64,000 bases of DNA from CAJMNU01 sp905214855 (GTDB lineage Bacteria > Bacillota > Clostridia > Lachnospirales > Lachnospiraceae): contig CALADM010000014.1 of NCBI GenBank assembly GCA_937890595.1, forward strand, positions 1 to 64,000. Direction: 5' to 3'. This document shows, one piece after another, positions 34,492 through 44,387 of the stretch (the first letter of the stretch is position 1; each line of letters begins with the position of its first letter). Under the pieces are notes generated by a model. It was not told the origin of the DNA, ran no database searches, and saw nothing but the letters and a program-made list of their open reading frames with translations. Both the position numbers and the translations under genes were made by a program.

Positions 34492-37400
34492 TTATTGGAT
34501 CAGGTCAAATTCTGGTCCGATCAGCCAGATCCCTTCACAAGCCATCTCCTCAGCTGGTTTGAGATCTTTCAGCGCTTTTAAAGTGATCACAGCAAGCCTG
34601 CCGCTTTCATGATAGAGTTCCTGATCTCCACGGTTTGCAAATGCAAGGTTGATATACGCTGTATGATCTTCATACTGTTTGTTTACCGTCAGGTTTTCCA
34701 TAGATTTTATAGAATCATCCTGTTCAATGGACATAAATTTGAGGGCAGCAGGATCATAATGTAATACATTTCCAAATGCATTTAGATTCTTCACATCTTT
34801 TGCTGAAACTGTAAGAGCAAAGGTATCTCCAGCGTGTACGATATCTGTGTCTGGGATCAAAGAAATACTTCCGGATACAGGACCGGTCTGTTTTGTCCCT
34901 CCGTCCAGATGGAACATCGTATATGCGTAGTCATAGACATCATAAATACCGTTCCTGTTGATATCGCCACAGCGTTTTTGGATCTGATCCACAAAGTTAG
35001 AACCATCTTTTACGGAAGTTCCAAGATAGTTCTTCATATTCGTGTAGTCGCCTGCGGAGACGGTTTCATTCTTGTTTGTACTTCCCACGGCAAATGGTTT
35101 TGTTCCGTCTTTCTTATATACCGGAAGTTCATGGGCAGCAAAGTAATTACGGATGGATTTGGTAACAACCAGTTTCAGGTAGCGTGCGTTCACACTATCC
35201 AAAGAGACAATCTTTACATTTTCTTCCAATTCTAAATTTTTATCATATGTCCAGTCATTTTCTTCTTCGCCATTCCATTCGAGGTTCCAGTGTCTGCCGT
35301 CTAAACTGGAATAGATGTTCAGTTTCTGTACTGAACCGCTTCCATAGTTGTCACGTGGATAATATTCAAATCTGTCAAGTTCATAGACCGCTCCAAAGTC
35401 ATAGATAAACGGATACTGTGCTTTTACAACATCGTCTACACAGAAGAACATTCCCTTGAAACTGTAGTCTATAGCATAGCGCAATGCATCTGCCTCATCA
35501 CTTCCTGCAAATTTCACAGTTCCGAGCGCACCGATTTCATTTCTCCATGGATCTAAAAGGGTTGCAGAGGTGATCTCATCGCTCCATTTTGAGTATCCCT
35601 CAGCGTTTCTCGAACGGATACAGTAGGTGTGTGTGGATTCATATTCCAGTTCGTCATGAAGGAAAGACAGGGAATCTCCCATGGTACAGAATTTTCCATC
35701 GACCAGCATCTCATAAGATGTTGCCTCTGTCACACCTGTCCATTCAAGCCAGAGGCTGGATGGAGTCTTTTTTTCTTCTGGTACATGAAGGAGAGGAATG
35801 TCTAATGCAGCATTGATCTGGTCTTTTGGATAGGGGAAAGTATTTACATAGCCGTGGATCTCCAAAGACTGCATTGTTTCTGAGGCGTCTACGGAGGCAA
35901 ATCTTACATACAGCTTTGGTGTTCCTTTTACATCTTTTGTCATTTCCAGAAGTTTTGTCTCTTCCTCTGACGCATAGGTACAGAGTTTTGGAGCTTCATC
36001 ATAGAAGAAGATGGCTTCGTTTTCATAGAGTACAGCCGTATCAAATGCTTGTTTTGTTGCGGCTTCCCTCACAAAAAGAGGGACATCGCCATTCTTGGCA
36101 TATATGGCAGAAGGTTTTTCGGAGAGATGTACGACAAAAGTTGTGTTTCTGGTTGGTTCATAACCTTGATATGTTCCGACTGATCTTTCTGCTGTCAGGA
36201 CAGCCAGACCGTCATGTAATTTAGAAGTATAGAGTGTGGAGACAGAGTTTCCATAAGAAACATGCCCAATCACACCATATGTGTCCTCTTGTTCAGTCTG
36301 GTTTTGGATATATTTCCCATCATCTTCATAAGTATAGAATTGGCTTTCTTCATAAGGCCAGAATTCAATGATGCGGTTTTTTCTATCCACATGATCTGGG
36401 GTATTGTTTTCCTCATACATCGGAAGGATCGCACCGTTTTTTACAAATATCGGTAATTTCCAGAGCGGCGCTTTGAAATTGTTTAGGATCTGTCCGCCTG
36501 CGTATTGTTCTCCGGTCAGATAATCGATCCAGATAGTGTGTTCATCTGGAAGATAGATGGAATTTCTGACATCATTTCCCATTTCATCTCCTGCCACATC
36601 ACAGTAGATCGGAGCAACAAGAAGGTACTTTCCGAGCATGAACTGGTACTGCATCTGTCTGCTGTATGCGTATGTATCCTGCGGATATTCCAGAAACATA
36701 GCCCGCACCATCGGGAGAGCGGTATCCTGATTTCCTGTGTTAATATTAGAAGCAGAGACAGCGCAGGTATAAATGTAAGGCATCAGCTGTGCTTTCATTT
36801 TCATTTACATGCGGTTGATCCCTGTGTATGGATCACCGAATGTAAATGGTGCTTTCATATAGCTTCCCCAGCCGTCCATGTTCAGCATCTGTGGGGTAAA
36901 GGATTTCCACTGATAATCACGGGCTGCGATCAGAGCACGCCCACCGAAAATACCATCCATATCACTTCCGATATTCGGATTCCCGCTCAGGGAACTTCCG
37001 ATGTAGGTTGGAATATGGAAACGGATATATTCCCAGTTTCCCCCCGTCTGATCGCCGGTCCAGACGCTGTTGAAACGCTGTGAACCTGCCCATCCGTCCA
37101 GAGAGATGATGTTGGGGCGGAAGTGTTCTGACGTGGTTATGATGTCATAGGCTGTTTTTACACCATTTAATTGAAAAGAATACCCTGGACCAACCCATGC
37201 AACGTCTGTTTTTAGGGTAGTAGCCTTGCCTTTTGCCCCTTCCTTTCTGAAGTCACGCAGCAAGTGCCAGTAGGTATCTTTGTTGGAATCCGGTGTCAGA
37301 TTGCTCTCTGTCCAAAGTCCGGATGCGACACCATGTGCATTGGCATATTCTGTAAATCTGGAAAAATTTTCTACATTTGCATCCACTGCAGCGATACGTT

Positions 37401-38559
37401 CTGGCGTACTGCTGCCGTCTTCGTTTACACCGCCCTGCACATAATAGCCATTTTGACCATATCCGCAACCATAGCCGTCATTTGGCAGAAAATATCCAAG
37501 AGGCATATCATGTTTTATGTATTTATCTAAAACTGCCCTTGCAGAGTATTCATATGGAGTGTCTGTCGATTCTGGATAATTCTCCGTGCTCACATATGGT
37601 TTTTCCCCATTTAAAGATTCTGAATGTGCCCCAGCGCTTAGATGATAACCGGCTGCCATGCCGCTCTCGTAATGGGTGATGCCTTTGCTGTCATAAGCGG
37701 CATTTCCTTTTATGTTCCATGCCTTGTCTCCGGATTCTTCAGACCATGCATCACGGTTGTAACAGTTTAGGTGTCCCTCGTAGAATCCATATTCTGGAAG
37801 AAGGATGGGATTGCCGGTTATATGATAGTAGGCTTTCAAGAGATCTTGAACCACCTCACGCCCGCAAGTTTTTTCTGTCACAAAATAATAAGCGCTGAAT
37901 TGGTTTTCTTTGTGGATGATGGTTACAAGATCTTCATGTTCTTCACCAAAGTCCTAGAATCCATCTGAAAATGTATTGAAAAGTATGCCATATCCGTTTG
38001 TTGTATAATAAAATGGATTTGGAGATGCCACTCCTCCGTCCATCCATGCACTTTCGTTCACAATTCGAATTTTCTTTCCTGTGTGCACAAAGCGTCCGTT
38101 TTGAGTTCCTCCTCCAAAGAAGTTCTCTTTTGGATGCTTTTTCAGGGTCTGTATCATTTCGTTTTCTTGGATCACAAGAGATCCGGCTTCTTCCAAGACC
38201 GTGTTTCCATGGACAGATACAGACATGTTTGCCGTATCTTTTTCCCATGTGAGCATTGTTTTTTCACATAGTACAGACAGTGTTTTTTCGTTATCTAACA
38301 CCGAAACAGCAGGCTTTGTATATTCCTCAGATCCATCAGGTCTTTGCTGGATCTTTGCTGTGTGCGCTTCATCTCTTGGTAGGGCGTACTCCCTAAAATT
38401 TCCTGTCTTTTCCACATCATAACGGAAAATCGTTTCCTCAAGGAATGTGATCCTTCCTTTCACTCCGTTTGCAAAAGTCAGGTCAACGATATGATTTTGT
38501 TCAGATACCTTTGCCGATTCCAGCTGTTGAAGCTGCCATTTTCCCTTTTCTTCGTTCAC
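34492..38559 (-). pseudogene. GH31 glycosidase gene broken by two in-frame stops
   Basis: One reading frame runs from GTG at 38559 to 34492, interrupted only by TAG at 37954-37956 and TAA at 36805-36807, giving open pieces 38559-37954, 37953-36805 and 36804-34492. Translated through, it would be about 1,354 residues: a GH31 N-terminal beta domain (FFGGGTQNGRF), a catalytic barrel with nucleophile-type LKTDVAWVG and acid/base-type WTGDQTG, C-terminal beta domains, a discoidin-like module, a two-repeat dockerin (GDINRNGIYDVYDYAY) and a terminal cohesin-like domain. The DVAWVG and GDQTG pattern recalls GH31 alpha-N-acetylgalactosaminidases acting on mucin-type glycans. No signal peptide precedes the start, since an in-frame TGA lies eight codons upstream. 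Both stops fall where family members often carry tyrosine. It is probably inactive; sequencing error or recoding are alternatives. Confidence 0.85.
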
Positions 38560-38594
38560 CTTCCTTTTCTTCCTTTCTCAAGATCCCCTGTATT

Positions 38595-38636
38595 TTGTAG
38601 TAGATGTGACATTCTATGAAAAGAGTCACACTACAA
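38595..38636 (-). promoter_or_regulatory. Bulged inverted repeat in the GH31 5' region
   Basis: TTGTAG-(4-base bulge)-TGTGAC pairs with GTCACACTACAA around a 14-base loop, giving 12 paired bases. It lies 36 bases upstream of the GH31 start and could be an operator or an RNA hairpin. Confidence 0.5.
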
Positions 38637-38643
38637 ATTGTGG

Positions 38644-38667
38644 AGAAACCATATAGTATAGGTTTCT
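38644..38667 (-). promoter_or_regulatory. Operator-like dyad upstream of GH31
   Basis: AGAAACC and GGTTTCT are perfect 7-base arms around the AT-rich centre ATATAGTATA, whose minus strand includes TATACT, a possible -10 box. This is the layout of a repressor dyad over a promoter; no -35 box is obvious. Confidence 0.45.
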
Positions 38668-38739
38668 TCTATTTCATACTTTATCATAAGATTATGAAAG
38701 GGGAAAGTATTCTTTCTGGATTTTTGAGATTGGAAAAGT

Positions 38740-38798
38740 AAAAAACAGATATTGGAAATATCACATTATGGTGGTATTCCAATATCTGTCTTTTTTTT
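38740..38798. terminator. Bidirectional terminator downstream of Hsp20
   Basis: The perfect 13-bp arms ACAGATATTGGAA / TTCCAATATCTGT have a T-run on both strands (six on minus, eight on plus). It ends the Hsp20 transcript. A second stem, CATTGGATTCT / AGATTCCAATG, lies at 38811-38840. The remainder of 38560-38907 has nothing else visible. Confidence 0.8.
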
Positions 38799-38907
38799 CA
38801 GATTCCTTCACATTGGATTCTTTTTCATTAGATTCCAATGCATATTGTAGTTAAACTATAATATATATCTTATTCACAACTGTATATGATGAGCATTTTA
38901 CCAGAGA

Positions 38908-39360
38908 TTAGCCTTCAATGGATATCAGATGGCTCTCTTCATTCTTAGGAAGTGCCTCTTTTTTAGGAACGGAAAGCTGAAGGATGCCGTTTTCAAATTT
39001 TGCTTTGATATCTTCCTGTTTGATCTGATCGCCTACATAGAATGTTCTGCTCATAGAACCTGCGTAGCGTTCACGGCGGATGTAGTTACCCTTCTCATCC
39101 TTTTGGTCTTTATCCAGACCCTTGGCAGCCTCAATGGTCAAATAGCCGTCTTTCAGGGAAGCGTTGATATCATCTTTCTTAAAACCAGGAAGATCAATAT
39201 CCAGTTCATAAGAAGAATCTGTCTCACGAACATCTGTCTTCATCATGTTCTTTGCATGTTTGCCATAAAGTGGATTGCTGCGTCCAAAGAAATCCATATC
39301 AAACGGATCATTCATCCAGTTATCAAATACGTTATCATTAAAAATACTAGGCATTAACAT
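38908..39360 (-). CDS. Hsp20/alpha-crystallin small heat shock protein
   Basis: The 150-aa chaperone has an alpha-crystallin domain from about residue 40 (ELDIDLPGFKKDDINASLKDGYL) ending in FENGILQLSVPKKE, and a C-terminal I-x-I-type tail LISIEG. It holds unfolding proteins in soluble form under stress. GGAGGAATGA precedes the start. Expression is expected to be under HrcA, given the CIRCE element overlapping its promoter about 150 bases upstream. Confidence 0.95.
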   Translation of the reverse strand: MLMPSIFNDNVFDNWMNDPFDMDFFGRSNPLYGKHAKNMMKTDVRETDSSYELDIDLPGFKKDDINASLKDGYLTIEAAKGLDKDQKDEKGNYIRRERYAGSMSRTFYVGDQIKQEDIKAKFENGILQLSVPKKEALPKNEESHLISIEG

Positions 39361-39490
39361 AAATCATTCCTCCATTCTAAAGATGTTATATATTTTTTTA
39401 TTGTTTGTCTATAGTATATACAGGGGAAGAGAATCTATATTCGGATTTCTGTTTTCTTTTTATCCATTCTCTTTCCTTTGTTATATCTGT

Positions 39491-39519
39491 AATATAACAC
39501 GCATTATTAGCAATGTCAA
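39491..39519 (-). promoter_or_regulatory. Promoter of hsp20
   Basis: On the minus strand TTGACA (39514-39519) and TATATT (39491-39496) are separated by 17 bases. Transcription would start near 39484, leaving a leader of about 120 bases. Confidence 0.8.
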
Positions 39520-39533
39520 GAGGTGAGTGCTAA
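39507..39533. promoter_or_regulatory. CIRCE element (HrcA operator)
   Basis: TTAGCAATG-9 bases-GAGTGCTAA matches the CIRCE consensus TTAGCACTC-N9-GAGTGCTAA with a perfect right arm and three changes in the left arm. It covers the -35 box of the hsp20 promoter, the usual place for HrcA repression. Confidence 0.88.
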
Positions 39534-39551
39534 TTATTTTGTGAAAAATTT

Positions 39552-39607
39552 GTGAAGTCTCATAAACAAATTTATCCATAACCCAAAGGTCGTTTATGGG
39601 ACTTCAC
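39552..39607 (-). terminator. Terminator of the GNAT gene
   Basis: GTGAAGTCTCATAAAC pairs with GTTTATGGGACTTCAC over 16 positions with one G-T pair. On the minus strand it is followed by CAAATTTTTC. It lies 20 bases past the stop codon. Confidence 0.7.
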
Positions 39608-39626
39608 AGACTTTACTCAAAAAAGT

Positions 39627-40109
39627 TTAATTCTTTTCCTCTAAGATACATTGCATAAGTGTTTTTTTGGGGGACATCCCCATTTTTTCATAAAAATGTT
39701 TTGCTGTGTCATTGCCTTCCCATACATTTAACGTCAGTTCATAACATCCCAGTCGCTTTGCCTCTTCTTTGGCAAACTCAAATAGATGTCTTCCGATGTT
39801 CATTCCCCGTACGGTCTGGTCTACACACAGATCATCAATGAAGAAACTTTTAAAAGGAATCATATTATTAGAGATATAAGGTTTTTTGATTCGGCAGAAA
39901 GCATAACCGATCACCTCATCTTTATCATCTGTTGCTACAAAAATAGGATTTTGGTCATCTAAGACCATCTGTTCCAGTTCAGGATTGGTATACTTGGTCG
40001 TGTCTGGAATAAAGATATCAGGTCGGATATCCGCATGTATTTTTAAAACCTGTGTCAGTAAGTCATTGATCTTAGGGATATCTTTGTTTTTGGCTCTTCT
40101 AATGTTCAT
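39627..40109 (-). CDS. GNAT family N-acetyltransferase
   Basis: The 160-aa acetyl-CoA-dependent transferase has the acetyl-CoA-binding motif DQTVRGMNIGRHLFEFAKEE (R-G-x-x-I-G) near residue 105 and the typical NDTAKHFYEKMGM near the end. The acceptor is unknown. The start at 40109 has GAGGTAA upstream; an in-frame ATG at 40160 has no ribosome site. The gene stands alone. Confidence 0.88.
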   Translation of the reverse strand: MNIRRAKNKDIPKINDLLTQVLKIHADIRPDIFIPDTTKYTNPELEQMVLDDQNPIFVATDDKDEVIGYAFCRIKKPYISNNMIPFKSFFIDDLCVDQTVRGMNIGRHLFEFAKEEAKRLGCYELTLNVWEGNDTAKHFYEKMGMSPKKTLMQCILEEKN

Positions 40110-40240
40110 AAAATTACCTCGGTGCGGAAACCCACTGCCTTTAGGTGGTGGGAGAATCACCGTTTTCCTTTCTTATTTATAGAAGTGAATGTGTTTTGCC
40201 TGATAGAGGCGAATATGTTTTTAGTTACAAAAGTAAAGAT

Positions 40241-41395
40241 TTATGGGGCTTCTTCTGGAAGTCGGTGAACTAATATAGCAAAGAGAAACAGACCGGCACA
40301 GGGGATGATGTTTGTCATCATTCCTGCTTGAATTCCGACATGGTTTGTCACGATACCTATGATCCAAGGCATTAGGATAGCACCACTGCTTGCTACAGGC
40401 AGCATGACACCGATGCTGGTCACACTTGTCATTCTGCCGGCTAAGGACGTAGCAGTGGGATTCATGCCTGCCATACTGAATGCAAAGCAGAATAAAAGCA
40501 GGATGGCAGAAGTCTGTGTATTAGCCAGAATCATGGCAAAATAAAAGACAGTGCATCCAAGTGACATAGAAACCATGGCTTTTGCCGGTTTTTTGAGAGG
40601 AAAGACAAAGGCGATCAAAAGTCTGGCGATCAGGGTGGCAGCCCACATCACAGTGACGGTATAAGTACTGAGAACACCTGTCAGGATACCGCTTCCTTTA
40701 AAGTAGGAGACCATCCAGTTGTTGACACTGGTTTCAGCTGCATTTTGACAGAAGATCAGTCCTGTCAGAAGCCAGAAACGCCTGCTTTTGAGGAAAGCCC
40801 AATCTGTGTGCTGTGTCTGGGCTGTTTTTTGTCCGTCTTCCATGGGTACTGTAAAAAATACGATCCAGAGAACCATACCGCAGGCAGAGAGGAGAAACAT
40901 GGGTGCAGTAAATCCACTATTTTGTGCCATTAAAATAAGGAACGGGCACAGAAGAGCGCCACAGGCATAACAGGCATGCATAAGGTTCATTCCAGTGGTA
41001 CGGTTTGTACTGTTATTCCCAACTAAAATGGTACAAGTGTTGATGGTAGAACCTTTGGCAATACCAAGAAGGAAGAAGGCAAGCATGAAAAGAAGCATCC
41101 ACCCGTGGATTCCCATACAGGCATATCCGATCGTATATCCTATTGTGAGAAGTGCAACACTTTTTTTCATTCCAAGTCGGGTGGGCAATATGCCAGCCAG
41201 AAAAACGGCGATTAAGTTACCGATGTTCATAAGAGATATGAAAGTTCCTGTCATTCCATAATCAAATTGATACTGTTCCTGAAGGTGTGTTACGATAATG
41301 CCTGGGCTGATCGCACAGATCCCACTGATAAAAAAAGCGATCAGTCCAGCATTGCGTTTCCACATACGGTGTTCAGTTTCTGCTTTTGTATTCAT
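40241..41395 (-). CDS. Major facilitator superfamily transporter
   Basis: The 384-aa protein has twelve hydrophobic segments in two halves, with the MFS loop motif ILPTRLGMKKS after the second segment. The sequence resembles FucP/NarK-like sugar or small-molecule transporters only in general, so the substrate is not assigned. The ribosome site is weak (GGGGAA, seven bases ahead). It is divergent from gdpP. Confidence 0.85.
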   Translation of the reverse strand: MNTKAETEHRMWKRNAGLIAFFISGICAISPGIIVTHLQEQYQFDYGMTGTFISLMNIGNLIAVFLAGILPTRLGMKKSVALLTIGYTIGYACMGIHGWMLLFMLAFFLLGIAKGSTINTCTILVGNNSTNRTTGMNLMHACYACGALLCPFLILMAQNSGFTAPMFLLSACGMVLWIVFFTVPMEDGQKTAQTQHTDWAFLKSRRFWLLTGLIFCQNAAETSVNNWMVSYFKGSGILTGVLSTYTVTVMWAATLIARLLIAFVFPLKKPAKAMVSMSLGCTVFYFAMILANTQTSAILLLFCFAFSMAGMNPTATSLAGRMTSVTSIGVMLPVASSGAILMPWIIGIVTNHVGIQAGMMTNIIPCAGLFLFAILVHRLPEEAP

Positions 41396-41541
41396 CTCAA
41401 TTCCCCAATCTTATTTTAATTTAGAATAAAGATATCTTAACATAGTCAGAAAAAATATTCCAGTAGAAGAAAAAAATAGAAAATAAGTAAAAGTAGAGGC
41501 TGGATTCATACGTTTGAAATGCTGCTTAAAGCGTTCAGAAG

Positions 41542-41570
41542 TTGCCGAAAACATGAAATTATGATACAAT
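41542..41570 (+). promoter_or_regulatory. Promoter of gdpP-rplI
   Basis: TTGCCG at 41542-41547 and TACAAT at 41565-41570 are separated by 17 bases. Confidence 0.6.
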
Positions 41571-41646
41571 GTGCTGAAAGAGGTTTGATCGACTAATTTT
41601 ATAGAAACAATGTTTGGCGGGGTAAAAGAAAAGTAGGGAGTTGGAT

Positions 41647-43692
41647 ATGAAAGAGAAAATAAAGATAAAAGGGCAGCTGGGGATTTATTTGATGTGGCCG
41701 CTGCTTTTGTCCGTTCTGCTGGTGGCGATGAACCTGCTCATAGCAGCAGTCGATATTCAGGCTGGAATTGTAATGGCGGCTTTGACGATCGTTTATGTGG
41801 CGATCGCAATATGGCTGTACTTCTATAAACGAAAAGGTCTTTTAGCAGGTCTTGTGGATTTCTCTTCCCAGTATGCCTGGGTGCAGAAAGAACTGCTGCT
41901 CCATATGGGAGTTCCATATGCGATCGCTGACAAAGATGGACATCTGCTTTGGATGAACCATGCGTTTGCAGAGGTGATAGGAGAAGAACGGTCATGCAGA
42001 AAAAGCCTTAGTACATTATTTCCGGAACTTGCAAAAGAAGGATTGGACAAGATAAAAAATGGAGAACCGATCCATATCAAGACAAAAGAACGAAGATTTT
42101 CTGTAGAGATCAAGGAAGTCTGTTTTGAGAATGATGAGCTAATGGCAGAAACACTGGGAAGTGAGATAGAAAAGGAATCTTTACTTGCAGTGTACCTCTA
42201 TGATGAGACGGATATTTTGAAATACCGTCAGGAGATCTTAGATCAGAAGCTGGTGGCAGGTTTAATTTATCTGGATAACTATGAAGAAGCCCTGAACAGT
42301 GTAGAAGACGTGAGACGTTCTCTTTTGACAGCGCTGATTGACCGCAAGATCAACAAGTATATTTCCGGTTTTGGTGGTATTGTAAAGCGTTTGGAGAAAG
42401 ACAAGTATTTTATTGCGATCAAACAAAAATATATGAACAATATAGAAGAAGACCATTTTTCATTGTTGGAAGAGGTAAAGACAGTGAATATCGGCAATGA
42501 GATGGCTGTTACTTTGAGTATTGGTCTTGGAATGAATGGGGAAAGCTACAGTCAAAATTATGATTACGCAAGAACTGCTATTGATATGGCACTGGGAAGG
42601 GGCGGAGATCAGGCTGTTGTCAAAAATGGAAATAAGATCCAGTATTATGGAGGAAAGGCACAGCAGGCAGAGAAAACGACCCGTGTAAAAGCCCGTGTCA
42701 AGGCACATGCGCTGCGTGAATTGATGGATGGCAAAGAGCGCCTTCTGATCATGGGACATAAGATAGGAGATATTGATTCTCTGGGCGCTTCCATTGGTAT
42801 TTACCGTATTGCAACAGCACTGAACAAAAAAGCACATATTGTTATCAATGATGTAACTTCTTCTGTACGCCCAATGATGGAGCGTTTTATGAACAATGCA
42901 GATTATCCAGAAGATCTGTTCCTGACTGGAAGTAAGGCAGCAGAGATGGTGGATAGCTCTACCATGTTGGTCGTTGTGGATGTAAACAGACCTAGCTTTA
43001 CAGAATCACCGGAACTTTTGCAGATGGTGAAGACGATCGTGGTGTTAGATCATCACAGACAGACAAGTGAGATCATTGACAATGCGGTATTGTCCTATGT
43101 AGAACCGTATGCATCTTCTACATGTGAGATGGTAGCAGAGATTTTACAGTATATTGCAGATGGGATTAAGGTACGTCCAGCAGAGGCAGATGCCATGTAC
43201 GCTGGAATTGTAATTGATACACATAATTTTGAGAACCAGACAGGCGTGCGTACATTTGAGGCAGCGGCGTTCTTGCGCCGTTCTGGTGCGGATGTCACCC
43301 GTGTGCGCAAACTGTTTAGAGAGAAGATGGTGGATTATAAGGCACGGGCGGAAGCAATCCGAAGTGCAGAGATTTTTGAAGGTGCATTTGCGATCGGAGT
43401 ATGTCCGGCAGAAAATGTGGAAAGTCCTACCGTTGTGGGAGCGCAGGCGGCAAATGAGCTGTTGGATATTATAGGTATCAGGGCATCCGTTGTTTTGACA
43501 CCGTTTAATGGAAAGATATATTTGAGTGCTCGTTCCATTGATGAAGTCAATGTACAGATTATTATGGAAAAACTTGGAGGAGGCGGTCACAGAACGATCG
43601 CCGGAGCCCAGTTGAAAGATATGACTGTGGATGAAGCGAAAAAGCTGTTAAAAGAAACGCTGAAATCCATGCTTGAGAAGGGAGAAATATAA
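41647..43692 (+). CDS. gdpP: Cyclic-di-AMP phosphodiesterase GdpP
   Basis: The 681-aa membrane-bound enzyme hydrolyses c-di-AMP, the second messenger that controls potassium, osmotic balance and cell wall. It has two membrane segments (residues 12-60), a PAS-like domain near 85-150, a degenerate GGDEF domain near 175-305, a DHH domain ([13 protein letters not shown] near 368, [10 protein letters not shown] near 465) and a DHHA1 domain ending in [13 protein letters not shown]. The ATG at 41647 is chosen because TAGGGAG ends six bases before it. The stop codon and the rplI start are one base apart, the conserved gdpP-rplI arrangement of Firmicutes. Confidence 0.96.
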   Translation: MKEKIKIKGQLGIYLMWPLLLSVLLVAMNLLIAAVDIQAGIVMAALTIVYVAIAIWLYFYKRKGLLAGLVDFSSQYAWVQKELLLHMGVPYAIADKDGHLLWMNHAFAEVIGEERSCRKSLSTLFPELAKEGLDKIKNGEPIHIKTKERRFSVEIKEVCFENDELMAETLGSEIEKESLLAVYLYDETDILKYRQEILDQKLVAGLIYLDNYEEALNSVEDVRRSLLTALIDRKINKYISGFGGIVKRLEKDKYFIAIKQKYMNNIEEDHFSLLEEVKTVNIGNEMAVTLSIGLGMNGESYSQNYDYARTAIDMALGRGGDQAVVKNGNKIQYYGGKAQQAEKTTRVKARVKAHALRELMDGKERLLIMGHKIGDIDSLGASIGIYRIATALNKKAHIVINDVTSSVRPMMERFMNNADYPEDLFLTGSKAAEMVDSSTMLVVVDVNRPSFTESPELLQMVKTIVVLDHHRQTSEIIDNAVLSYVEPYASSTCEMVAEILQYIADGIKVRPAEADAMYAGIVIDTHNFENQTGVRTFEAAAFLRRSGADVTRVRKLFREKMVDYKARAEAIRSAEIFEGAFAIGVCPAENVESPTVVGAQAANELLDIIGIRASVVLTPFNGKIYLSARSIDEVNVQIIMEKLGGGGHRTIAGAQLKDMTVDEAKKLLKETLKSMLEKGEI

Positions 43693-43693
43693 A

Positions 43694-44140
43694 ATGGAAG
43701 TAATTTTGTTAGAGGATGTAAAGGCACTTGGAAAAAAGGGTCAGATTGTAAAGGTAAATGATGGATATGCAAGAAATTTTATTTTAAAGAAAAAACTGGG
43801 GCTTGAGGCAACACCAAAGAACTTAAATGACTTAAAACTCCAGAAAGCAAGTGAGGAAAAAATTGCCGCAGAGAAACTGGCAGAGGCACAGAAACTCTCT
43901 GATATTTTAAAAGAGCAGTCTATCACAGTCTCCATTAAGGCAGGTCAGGGCGGAAGAGCCTTCGGTTCTGTTTCTAGCAAGGAGATCGCACAGGAGATCA
44001 CAACACAGTTGGGACACGACATTGACAAGAAAAAGATCGTATTGCCAGAGCCGATCAAGACATTTGGTTCACATGAGGTCAGCATTAAACTGCACAAAGA
44101 TGTGACAGCTACACTGATGGTTAAGGTAGTAGAGGCATAA
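43694..44140 (+). CDS. rplI: 50S ribosomal protein L9
   Basis: The 148-aa protein has the L9 N-terminal domain [17 protein letters not shown] and VNDGYARNF, a long central helix and a C-terminal rRNA-binding domain ([14 protein letters not shown]). The ATG at 43694 is the standard L9 start; GGGAG inside the end of gdpP is its ribosome site, so translation is coupled. Confidence 0.98.
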   Translation: MEVILLEDVKALGKKGQIVKVNDGYARNFILKKKLGLEATPKNLNDLKLQKASEEKIAAEKLAEAQKLSDILKEQSITVSIKAGQGGRAFGSVSSKEIAQEITTQLGHDIDKKKIVLPEPIKTFGSHEVSIKLHKDVTATLMVKVVEA

Positions 44141-44274
44141 TTGTTCATGTTAAGATGACAGAGAACAGATTTGTATCAGATGCCGCAGGATCAATAGATA
44201 TAGTTTGGTTTGTAGATAAATATATATTGTGGTGTTTGGTATGAAAATAAGAAAAATGTGCATAAATACAAGAG

Positions 44275-44337
44275 TGAGGACGCTTTCGGGTCGAACCGGT
44301 GTGCCGCATAAGGTACACAGAGGCTTGAGCGTCCTCA
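44275..44337 (+). ncRNA. Structured RNA element between rplI and dnaB
   Basis: The perfect 10-bp stem TGAGGACGCT / AGCGTCCTCA encloses two inner stems: CGG/CCG with a 6-base loop (44287-44298), and GTGTGCC/GGTACAC with loop GCATAA (44299-44318). This gives a three-helix junction with the single-stranded stretch AGAGGCTTG. The 3' tail is AACTTTTCG, a poor T-run. GC content is much higher than in the flanks. It could be a dnaB leader, a small RNA or a terminator with an elaborate loop. I do not recognise the family. Confidence 0.55.
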
Positions 44338-44387
44338 ACTTTTCGCTGTAACACCGTAGAATGGGGATTCACATAGGAGGAAACAAA

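Noticed and set aside
44275..44337. Self-cleaving ribozyme (hammerhead, twister or pistol) as explanation of the structured RNA
   Set aside because: The conserved core sequences of these classes, such as CTGATGA with GAAA for hammerhead, are absent.
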